The notes beneath the pieces are model-generated. The model had not been told where the DNA came from and made no database searches. It saw only the letters and a program-made list of their open reading frames with translations. Positions 11,201 to 23,200 of a DNA stretch of 64,000 nt are shown piece after piece (position 1 is the first letter of the stretch; each line of letters opens with the position of its first letter). Origin of the DNA: Nissolia schottii (taxonomy: Eukaryota > Streptophyta > Magnoliopsida > Fabales > Fabaceae); contig QANU01104094.1 of NCBI GenBank assembly GCA_003254905.1, forward strand, positions 277,509 to 341,508, read 5' to 3'. The position numbers and the translations under genes were made by a program.

Positions 11201-14200
11201 TCCAATTTTTCATTCCCGTGCCACTGTGCCTACTTTCCGGTGGTTTTGGTGCTTCATTCCCATGTCACTATGCCAACACCTTTCCAGTGGTTTCGGTGAT
11301 TCATTCTCGTGCTTACCACTGTGCCTCTTCCTCCGTGCATGCGTTATTCTGTGTGTGCCTTTCCTCCATGCGTGCCTCTACCTCGCGTGTTCCTTTTATT
11401 TTGTGTGTGCCTTCCCTCCATCCATGCCTCTACCTCGCTTGTGCCTCTACCTCCTCCGCTTAATTGTAACAAGCTTAAAGCTCCATATGCTTTAGCTTGA
11501 GGGGGAGTGTTAAGAACAAACTAAATATATTCTATATCTTAGATTGTTCTTATTTGATTTAGGTTATTCTAGGTTGATTTACTTTCATTATGCATTGGTT
11601 CTTTTTCTAGCCTATATAAATAAGAACATCTCTATGTAATGAGACACACAACAATACACAACTATTTAATAATACAATTACCTTTCTCACTCTCATTATT
11701 TCTCTCTACCTGTATTTTATTATTTTCCATGAAACTTAACACACTCAATTATTAATTCAATGAAGGAATCCTACAAATCATGGGATTTGTTTTTATTACC
11801 TTCCTATTCTAGTTTAGGTGCAGGTGTATAAACTGGACAGTATTGTATTTCCAATCTGATCAATACAATAATACTATTCAGATATTCTCTCTCTGATAAT
11901 GACTTTTACATGATTGACTTTACTTGTGCACGTACAAATAATATTATAGTTGCTTTGCTAGAGGATATTCTTAACTAACCTACTTCAATTTGTGACAGTG
12001 CCAAAGCCCACTCCTTGAATGAAATACTTGGGGGAAGATTTCTTGTTGGTCTTGGTATAGGTGTGAATACTGTTCTTGTTCCCATATACATATCTGAGGT
12101 ACTTGTTGATACCAACTTTAGCTTTGTTGTAATTATTCTCTCACTTTCTGTTAAGAATGTAAATAAATATACTTTATATCTTGAATTGATCTCAATTGAT
12201 TTAGTTTATTCTAGGTTGATTTTCTTTTGTTATGCATTGATTCTCTTTCTAAGCTCATAAATAGGAACATCTTTTTGTAATGAGACACACAACTATTCAG
12301 CAATACTATTATCATATTTTTCTTATTATTTCTTAGTCTATTGTATTTTTTCCTTTTCTCTATATGAAACTCAACATGATATCTAGAGCCAGCTGAGAAA
12401 GACCTATTCCTGTCGTGCCTTCATCTCTGGCAGACCATTGTCCATCGCTGTTTCCTGTCGCTGGCGAACTTTTCTGTCCTCTTTTTTGTTCCGCAACCCA
12501 CCACAAGGTTTGGAATCCTCCGCCGTTGCCACTCGCGGTTGTCGCATCCCATTCTGAACCTGTACGCGCATCGCAGCTCTTATGATGCAAATCTGTGCGC
12601 CGCTGCTTCCCGCAGTGCGTGACAGCTCGTCCAGAGATGTCTCCAACCACTGCCTCCACCGCTGAGCTCGTCTTGGTCTCCTCTTTCTAGATCTGTCCTC
12701 GTCTTCTTCATCCAGCCATTTTGCCCCGTCAGGTATCTTTTGATTGCCATTTTTGCCCTTATGTGTGACCCATGGCTGCTTGTGACCTTTTAGGTGCTCC
12801 CAAAGATTGTCCAAAGATCAAGCCTCCAACTTTTGTCAGCCATATCAATGTGCCTTTCCACTGAAAAATTGGATGGTAGCAACTACAACTCTTAGGCTTC
12901 TGATATCAAACTTTGGCTTGCTGGCCAAGACTATTCTGACCACCTCTCCAAAAAGGTTGAAAATGTTGATGTAGCGGAGCGTCCTCGGTAGTCTTGCATT
13001 GATGCTCGACTTTGCAATATCATCAAAACCACCATTCATTCGTCTACCAAGCAGATTTTTTGGTCTCATATTACTTGTAAATCAGTTTGGAAACAAGCCA
13101 AAGCTCTTTACGCCAATGACACCCAACGTTTATAGGTTTGCCAAAACCTCATGGTGGTCATTGCTCGTCAACAGTTTGATGGCCCTATGTCGACCTATCT
13201 AGAGAAGATTCAAGGCGCTCTCGGTGATTTTAATGAGCTTTTACCCCTAGTTGATACTCTGGTGAGGGAATTGGAGCAACGCAACACCTTCTTTATGCTT
13301 ATGGCCCTGTATGGCTTGCCTCTTGACTACTCTGCTACCCGAGATTAGATTTTGGGGATGACTACTTGCCTACTTCACGGTGTGGTTCACATTGCTTCGA
13401 GTTCCTGCAAAACTCCCGTTGAGTTTGTCATTGCCCTGAATCCTGTTGATTCTTCTGCCTTAGTCTTCCAGAGGAGCAACTGTAGTTGTCTTCACTATGG
13501 CAACATGGGGCGACGTCATTCGAAGTGTACTCATTGTGGCCGTTGGGGCCATACCATAGAAGATTGTCGCGTTCTACAACGAGAATTCTCCCAACGATCA
13601 GCAAATGTTACTTAGGTTTCTGTCCTTGCTATTCTAGACCCTATCGATCAGTCGAGATCATCTCTTGTTGACTACTCTGATTTCCTGAAATGGTATGAGC
13701 AACGTCAAAACTTTGTTGTGCCCATTGCTTCTGTTGCACCCATCGCTTCTGTTACTCTCATTGGACTTGAGCTTGACACTGACAATTGACGTCAGATGTA
13801 AGTATATAGTTTTCACCTTGTGAGGGGGCTCTTTCTGGTGGGCTCGGTGCTTCATTCCCATGCTTACCATTGTGCCTACTTTCTGGTGGTTCCAATGCTT
13901 TATTCCCATGCCACTGTTCCTACACCATTTTTGTAGTTCCAGTGCTTCATTCTTGTGCCACTGTGCTTACACCATTCTGGTGGTTTCAGTGCTTTATTCC
14001 CGTGCCACTGTTCCTACACCTTTTTGGTGGTCTCGGTGCTTCATTCCCATGCTTACCATTGTGCCTGTTACCATGGTTATCAAACTCGCGAGTTAAAGTA
14101 AATTCGTGGAGCCTCCGCAAACTCGGATCGTAAACTCGTACGAGTTTACCTATTATTAAAAAAATATTTTTAAAAATTATTATGCTACAAAAATATATTT

Positions 14201-17200
14201 AATAAAACTTGAAATTCATAAATACTTTTAACTCCATAAAAAACACAAATAAATATGAAATATATGAGTTCTAAGTTGTGTAGAATAATATGCCTCACTA
14301 GTAATCAACTTGATCCTTTAAGTCCCTCTTCATAACTTGGTTTATTGTTTCCTGAACTCCCCCTCCACCTCTTTCCTTTGTACCAAAATTAAGAACACCT
14401 TTGCCTCTATCTTGGGAAGAATGGCCCTTTTCAGTTTCTTCAACATAATCCTCATCAATTTTTCTTTTCTTTAACGATGCTTCTTTAGCCTCTGCACAAA
14501 TCTTCAACATCAACTCTCTAACTTCTTGAGGCACAGTTGCACGAGCTTCGACATCTGCTCTAGTACCAGCTAGATGATGCTTGAATCTAAAAATTCCTCC
14601 ACTAATAACTTTCGAGCAATAATTGCATTTAACCTTCCTAGCATTTCCTTGGACATCAACCCCATGCTTCCATCCAATGTCAAGTCTATTTCCAGCAGCG
14701 TTTTTTCTTCTAGAGGTAGCACCACGTCTATTGCCTGACCCCATTGACCTTGAACCAGTTCCTGACCCAATAGTTTCAGACATCCTAAATTGCAAATTCA
14801 ATTCAGACATCCTTTGTTGCATTAACATTTCATTCATCAAATTCAAATATATCCCTTATCTATTCCATAATTCAACAACAATTTGGAGAGAAACAAATTA
14901 AGAACACATTACACATCACAACCAAACCAAGTAACCAACAACTTCAATGAAACAAATTAAGAACACATTACACATCACAACCAAACCAATTAACCAAGAG
15001 TTTCAATGAAACAAATTAAATCAAATAAAATCAAATCAAATCAAATACACCCATCCCAATTTCAATTTTATAGTATTATGCAAGGTAAAGGAAGCACCTA
15101 AAAGCGTGCAAAGTGAAAACTATATAGTGATGACAATTTATTAGTGTATGCAATTAGGCCTCAAACTCAATCTAACTATAGGTGAAAAATGAGAAAAATT
15201 GTCTATGAACAGCAGAAAAACAATTGCAAATTACAAATTACAATTACAATTACAGCTTTACAATTGCTATTGCAGAAAAACAATTACAATTACAAATTAC
15301 AATTGCAATTTATTACAATTACAATTACGAATTTACAATTACAATTGCAATTACAGCAGAAAAATTGTAACAGCAGAAAAACAGCAGAACAGGTTTTAGA
15401 GTTTAAGAGTTTCATACCTGGCGTGGCGCGGCGGTGGAGTGTTGAAGGAATGGAGACGCCGCCGTTGAGTGCAAAAGAGGGCGAACGGCGCCGGTGCGGT
15501 GAGGGCAAAAGCAGCGGGGGGCGAACGGCGAATGGTGAAAGAGTGAAAGGCACGAAGCAGGAGCAGAACGTGGTGAAAGGCACGAAGCAGCAGTGAGGGA
15601 GAATGGGAGATTGAAGATGGGAGATTGATGGCACTATGGTCTATGGCAGTGAGGGAGAATGGGAGATTGAAGATGATTAGAGGAAGGAAGAAGACGGTGG
15701 TCGACAGCTCGCAGCAGCCCTAACCTAATCTTTAGAGAACAAAACGGCGTCGTATGACAGCAAATAACAAATCCCATCAGAAGCGCAAAACGGCGTCGCT
15801 TTGGCAAGGCTAAATGATGTCGTTTTGCAGTTTTGCGCCCCCCGCCATGAACTCGTAAACTCGTGGATGAAATTGCGATTTTATACGAGTTTGACTGATT
15901 TTACCCGAGTTTACCTGATTTTACCTAGAAACGACGAGTTAAATCGCGATTTTAATAACTATGGGTGTATGCTTTCAATGTTGGCCTGGATGGAAATGTT
16001 GGTTGTCTTAAGCTTGGTTGCTAAGGGGTATACTCATAATCATGGTTCTAATTACATTTCCTCTCCATGGCAGTCATAGCCATAAATAACTGGCCACTAT
16101 TTCAGCTTGATATTAAAAATGTTTTCCTTTATGGGGACCTTGGAGAAGAAATATACATGGAGCAACCGCCTGAGTTTATTGCTAAGGGGGAGTCATGATT
16201 AGTTTCCAAATTACGGCATCCACTATATCAGCTGAAACAATCCCCAAGAGCTTGGTTTGGCAAGTTCAGTATTGTTGTTTAAGAGTTTGGCATGAAACGA
16301 AGTGAAGTCGATCATTCAGTGTTGTATCAACATACTTCATCTGGCCAGTTTATTTATTTGGTGGTTTATGTGGATGATATAGTCATTACTAGCAATGATC
16401 ATGAAGGGATATCTCGGTTAGAGAAACATTTATGTCATCACTTTCAAACTAAGGATTTGGGCAAACTCAATTACTTTCTTTGTATTGAGGTGGCTCAATC
16501 CAAAGACGGTGTTGTCATATCACAAAGGAGGTATGCTCTCAACTTATTGGAAGAGACAAGGATGTTGAATTGTAAACCAATTGACAATCCTATGAATCCA
16601 AAGAGCAAATTTTTGCCAGATTAGGGAGAGTCTTACCCTCATCCAGGAAGATATCGAAGGCTCGTAGGGAAGCTAATCTATCTCACAATTACTAGATCTG
16701 ATCTGATATTTCCTATTCAGTGAGTGTGGTGAGTCAGTTTATGCAGTCTCCATGTAATGAACTTTGGGATGTAGATTGGGCTGGTTCCCCCGTTAACAGA
16801 TGATCGACCGTTGGGGTATTGTGTCTTTATTGGTGTAATGTAGAGGCCGAGTATCGGTCCATGGCAGTAGCCACTTGTGAATTAATATGGATTAAACAAT
16901 TACTTCTAGAGTTAAAGTTTGGGACTGTTGCACAATGATGTTATATTGCAACAATCAAGTGGCACTTCATATTTCTTTTAATCCAGTGTTTCATGAGAGA
17001 ACTAAACACAGAGAAGTTGACTATCACTTCATTAGAGAGAAAGTTCTATCCAAGGAGATTGTCACTGAATTTGTTAACTCCTGTGATCAATTGGCAGGTA
17101 TTTTCGCAAAGTCCCTCAAAGGTCCTCTGAGTGATTATATTTGTGGCAAGTCAGGTGCCTATGATTTGTATGGGCTAGCTTGAGGGGGAGTGTTGAGATT

Positions 17201-20200
17201 ATTTTCAGATTTATCGTAATTGGTATCTGTAAGAACTGATACCAATGGGAAAAACTTGCTGAAATGGTGCTGATTTTATTTTATAGTGCAGAAATTCCCT
17301 GGAATTTCTGAGTCAGAACCGAAATAGAATGGCTAAAAGGGCTAAAAATTAATGAACAGAAAAATAGAAATAATCTGGAATTAAGGGTCCCTTGGTCCCT
17401 TGGTCCTCCTAGTCTGCTGAAGTCCTGAATGAATTTCTCCTTCCCCCACGATCTCACTTATAATAATCCATGGGAGGGAATCAAGGAACTAAAAATTATT
17501 TTCTCCTAAAAATCCTCCATTCCTAATTTGTCTCAACTAATTTATTCTTTCCTAACAAATCCTGATTTGTCTCTAACAAAGCAGATTTTATTCCCTCCTA
17601 ATCTGTCTTATTTCTTTTAGAATAGTGATGCGGAAAATGAATTATTTCCTTTCCATTTCAGTTAGAAGTTGGGTCTGTAACAGTATCATGTGAATATTTG
17701 TAAATATCAATTAGGTAGACTGTTTCCTTTTATAATCTATTGTAATTATCTCATAATGGTTATATGTACAGTGGCTAAGGAGACTCTAATTCTCAAGCAA
17801 TTCACTGCATATTCTCTCTTATTTTCATAATCATGTTAGTTTAAATGAAAAAAGAGTTATTCAAAGAACAAGTCAGGAATTAAACACTTGAAGGGATCAA
17901 GAGGGAAATGCCTTTTATTTCATGATTGTAGTAAAATAAAACAGGTTAAGCTGTAATTTTCATTATTTTTGGTGTAACCATAGTTCAAGGGTAATCTTAC
18001 TTCCAATGGGAATAGTTCAAAACAATGTACTTACTAAAATCATTTAGATATGTAGAGTAAAAAATGTTAAGACAGCAATAGTAAATTCTTCTCATTCATG
18101 TCTCTACTTATATTTGCTTTAGGTTTCTCCAACAAAATATAGGGGGGCACTAGGGTCCTTATGTCAAATTGGCACTTGCCTTGGCATTATTGCTTCACTA
18201 TTTCTTGGAATTCCTTCTGACAATGATCCACATTGGTGAGTTTTTTTTTTTTTCGTACTTCCTTGTAAAATCATGTAATTAATTTAACTCACAAATTTCT
18301 GCAATTTCACCTTTGTATGTGATGAATAATTTGTTAGGCTTACTAGGCACTTAGTGGGAAAAAGGCTTGGTTATTGTTGTGTTGAAGTTCAGTCCTATAT
18401 GTTCTCATCTAGTATTTTGTTGGTAATCTTCCTACTGAAATCTTTCTTGAGAACATGAGAACCTCATCACTTCCACTGATGAGGTTTAATAATCTAGAAT
18501 TCTGGATAATGGCTTTCAATTGAAGTTGTATTTTTGTATGTTCTTTAATGACCGATCTCTGCACATGATCTTTTTCTTTCGTTAACTTTTTAACACATGC
18601 AAACATAAGATTGTTTTAGTAATTTATTTAAATAGATGCAACAGATTTGCTGTATTATATATTTTTTCTTATCAAAAATTGCAACTTTCCATTTTGTATT
18701 GTGTCAATTATGTTTCTTTCCTCCTCTCCATTAACTTTCCGTAGATTAGTGTTTATAATGAAAATGACACGACTGTGGCTTATATCCATACTACCCCTTA
18801 TTTCAAATTGGATTTGATGAATGTAGAGCCACAGCCACTAGCACAGCACATTCTTACTGTGTAGTTTTCAAAAACGTTGGTGAAAAATATTTTATTTATT
18901 TATTTAGTTTTTTCAAGGATGGTCATTAGACACACCCTGATTTTAATTTAATTATAGGAATACTCTTTCATAGTGTTTAAAATCAAATCTGCACTCAAAT
19001 TCATATGGGTTCAGTTATAGAGTTTTTTTATGACAATTCTCTTAAGCTCTTGAGAGGGATGATTTTTGACGTAGTATCAGAGCTTTTATGACCAATAGGT
19101 CTAGAGTTCGATTCATTCTGCCTCTAATTCTCCTAAAAAAATTAACAAGTCATGTTTCAGCACAAGGTATTAGGTCGGCTGGTACATTGTCCACGCTTCA
19201 AGCCCAATAGGCTTTTGCGTGAGGATCCATGTTGAATATAAAATCATTCATTTGCTTGTACCCAACAACTCAAGCTTTTGGAAGGGATGGTACTTGGTAG
19301 ATTCTTCCATCATTTGTGTGCCATATTCTTCAGAAACTGGAAATTATTTTCAAACAATACCTACATGGAACCTACATATTTCAGGTGGAGGACAATGCTG
19401 TATATTTCAAGCATCCCTGGTTTAATTGTTGCACTTGGGATGCAGTTTGCTGTTGATAGTCCACGCTGGCTATGCAAGGTAGGACTTTGTCGTTTTCCTA
19501 TCTACCTATCTGACAATTTATAAGCTTGTCTACTCTGTACAAAGCTTTACTATTTCTGCTCAGGCTGGGCGAATGGCTGAAGCCAAGACAGTAGTACGTG
19601 AACTTTGGGGTGCATCTGAAGTTGAGAGTGCAATAGAAGAGTTTCAGTCTGTTAGCAAGAGCGATGGTAGTGATTTGGACAGTAGATGGTCAGAGATCCT
19701 GGACGAGCCACATTCTAGAGGTTGTATCAAGGTGGTTTTGGCTGTTACTATTAGACAGATTTTGTGCATTGTTAATTTTTTTCCCTGTCTGATTGGAAAT
19801 CATGTTGCTTGGGTACGAGTATCAGTGTCTGGTACCACATGTCATGACCCAATTGTCGTGACCGGTATATGTGGATACTGACCCTTACGGAAGCTCTTAA
19901 TAAAAACTTGTTTAATAGCTGGTTCTAATAAATAAATAAATAGTTTAATAAAATTATTTAAATAAAACTAGTCTCAAATATCTGCATATAATCAATTAAT
20001 AAACCAAGGCAGTGGTAGAAATCCTTAATGGCAATAAAAGAATAAATCTTAATAAAATCCTCTCAAAAGACGTGGCAGTCGTAGACCTTGCCTATACCAT
20101 GTCCGGAGCACTAATAAACTGTAAAATAGATGGTAAGATTAACTTGCCCCACTACAAAGCAGAGGCTCACCAATTGGGAACTAATTGACAGCTACAGGGT

Positions 20201-23200
20201 TAGAGGGGGACTAGCCTCAATCTTGCTTTGCCGGGACTAACTGCTAACCTTGGTTTGCCTGCAATGGTTCCCAGTGGGCCAGGACTGGCTCCTAGGTTAA
20301 CAGACTTGCTTATAGGGTACCAATCATAGTCACCTGGTATGCGGTTCTTTACCTTGTTAAATATATGGTACGTGGGGATATACACAGGCGGTACGTTGTT
20401 TCGGTTCATGGTTCGCTCTAATATATACATCGGTATGCTCTTATTATATTTTACAAACATAATCTAAACATTGTAAAGATTAAAAAGAATGTATAAAAAA
20501 ACCTTCAACACCAAAAGATTTAAAAAATTAAATCTTTAGCCTTACCCCATGGCCCAACAATACTGTACCAGATAATCAATAATATGTAATACCTCAAAGT
20601 ACTCATTGTAGGGAAGTAGTTTGGTAGCATTTGGTTCCTATCCTAGGACAGAAAGGATGGAGACAATGAGACTCCTTTATGGAGGGATATAAATTAGCTT
20701 AAAAATTATCCTAAGATAGAGACAATTTTGAAACTTTTGTCTTTACGCCCTTCTCCAAACATATTTATGCCCCCATTGTCTCTGTCTTTTGTCCCATGTC
20801 AAGAATCAAACACTACCTTATAACCTTGTTATGTATATAATAAATATACCTAACAAATCAAGAATAAATATAATAATGTTAATATTTTGATCCTATCCTA
20901 GGACACAATAATAATATCAAGAAACTGCTCTGTGGGTGGGTCCTAATTTTATAATTTTAAGGGTTTTTATCATGTATTCTCTAAATTTTAAGAGTGGATT
21001 TCAATTTTCACCTCCTCACAAGGAATTCTGAAGTTCCCTCCAAGTCTATCACCACACACTACTTGTTGCCTGTAGTTCACTGCTTTCCCCATCGTTTCCC
21101 ATCTGCTGCTGTCTTCTGCAGCCAATTGCCCATTGGTCACTGCTACTTGCTGCCAATCATTAGGCAGTCATCGCCTGCCACCTTTTGCCCAATGACATCA
21201 TCCGCTGCTTATTTCTGCTGCATGTTGCTCGCCGTCTTCCACCCTCCTAAAGAGAAGATAATATAATTTCATCATTCAAACAAAGTATTTTGTAAATAAA
21301 GTAATATAATTACTTTATCCAAGAAAAAATAAAATGAAGGGAATGTTGTTGAAGCATCAAGGTTTCCTTGAGTTTATATTCACTCAAATTTAAAAATACT
21401 GGATCTAAACACACTCAGAGGTTAACTAAGATGGTTTTTTTGGATTGTGATTTTTGAGCACTGGGAAGAGAAGAAAACCCTACTTTCGTTTCTTTTGGCT
21501 TAGTAACTGGAGTTGGTTAAAGCCTAGAGGTGGTCTCTGGGCTGCATGAGGGATTCAAAATTAAATCCTGACAGGTTGACCTGCATGTTATACAAAATGA
21601 GTTGAACAAGTTGGAAATCCTGACAGGTTAAATAACACAACCCAACCCGCTAAATATGGCTGGTCTAACCGGTTGACCTAACCCCCTTCTTGTTTAGTAA
21701 TAAATACATATTTGTAATAATTACTTGCTGATGCTGCTGTTAGTGTAAAATTCATCGTGGATTTTCTTGTATGATTGCAGTTGCCTTTATTGGAGGTACT
21801 CTTTTTGTGCTTCAGCAGTTTGCAGGCATAAATGGGGTTCTTTATTTTTCATCATTGACCTTTCAAGATGTTGGAGTTCAAAGCAGTGCTTTAGCAAGCT
21901 TATTTGTTGGACTCACTAACTTTGCAGGTTCAGTCTGCACTGTATTCTTCTTTTATTGTGATAAATTTCTTCTTCTTGTCAGATTCTGAATTCTGTGCAC
22001 TGTTGCTTTTCTTCAGGTGCACTTTGTGCTTTATACTTAATTGAAAGGGACGGGAGACAGAAACTTCTAATAGGAAGCTACTCAGGAATGGTGAGTGTGT
22101 ATAAGATTTCCATTTTTTTTATGGGAAATTATGTGAACACCAGCACTTCCAGGCAGTGTGCGCAAAGGCACACACTGAATACCTTTAGATCTTGTTCCTA
22201 GCTAAGAGTAGAAATTTTCACTGTATTACTTACTCCTCACGACTTTCAATTTCCTTTGTAGGCAATTTCTATGTTTCTTGTGGTCTGTGCTGTCATATTT
22301 CCATTGGATGAGCAATTGAGCAATAATTTATCAATACTTGGAACTGTCATGTAAGAATTGACTTTCTGCTGCTCCTGGAATGTAATGATATAAAATCATT
22401 AATTTGTTTCTCCTTGTTAAGATATAAAATCATTAAATTTCCTCTATCCATAAGCTTAAGCTTTTAAGAGAGATGGTATTGGAGCTTAATAAGACTGGCA
22501 CTAAATCACCCCAAAAGACTAACTCCCCTGAAATCCTAATACTGGATTCAGCCACAAGCAGAATGACAAAGTGGTTAAAGACAGAACATAAAAATCTAGT
22601 GAATTAGCAAATGAAAATTGGCAGACAAACAAAAAAACAAATAAATGGCCTGGGTATTGTAAGGGACCCTTCACCATGCTAGAGACTGCCTGAGAATTTG
22701 TCTGCCAATTCCCTATCCCTCCTTCTGGTTAATATAGTGCAGGATCTGAGATTTTCTCCTTCTCTGTCCAAAATTAGCTCAGCATAATTACCCTTAAATA
22801 TCCTCCACAATTTCCTCTTTCCATTTCCATAAATAGCTCAATCAGAATTAATTACAGAATATTTTTCACAATCTCCTCTTTCCTTCTCCAGAGACAACTC
22901 AGCGTATTTGACTCTAGAATATGCTTGTAATTATTTATTTCATATTCCAGCTGGAACAGCTTCAGCCCATTTCTTTTTCTTCCTTGCAAATGCCTTAGTC
23001 AGTCCCTTTGTTCTTGTCATATTGTAGAAAATGCATTTTCTATATTGAAAGAGGTTACAAAAGGCCAAATTATTTGCCTGAGGAGCAGCTATGAATCTGG
23101 TTCTATCCCTAAATTAAAAGAGGAAATTTTCTCCCCTTAAATGGAAAGAATAATTACAGATATCAACTACCTATGAAAGGAAAGATCTAATTTCTCCTAA

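Larger units (their letters stand above)
6748..11741 (+). mobile_element. Copia family A, non-autonomous, carrying a nested Gypsy
   Basis: 5' LTR 6748-6995 (TGTTAAGAA...CTAACG), primer site TGGCATCAGAGC at 6996-7007, 3' LTR 11508-11741 (TGTTAAGAAC...CTTAACA) preceded by the polypurine tract TTGAGGGGGAG. Flanks GACTC (6743) and CACTC (11742) look like a target duplication with one change. Without the nested Gypsy (7076-10406) the interior is only about 1.2 kb and has no gag-pol frames, so it depended on other elements. It lies inside the 3' LTR of the Copia D relic. Confidence 0.78.

Noticed and set aside
10843..11500. Several overlapping frames of 60-117 codons rich in C, F and H
   Set aside because: They are translations of the 42-bp tandem array in a Copia interior and have no domain.
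14061..14070. GTGCCTGT / GTGTATGC as an 8-bp duplication of the hAT element
   Set aside because: Only five of eight bases agree and the exact ends are uncertain, so it is not claimed.
15189..15596. 135-codon frame rich in Q, L and T
   Set aside because: It translates the CAATTA-rich microsatellite of the hAT element.
20994..21266. 90-codon frame in gene 1 intron 7
   Set aside because: Histidine-, serine- and cysteine-rich without a domain, inside an intron and with no splice context.
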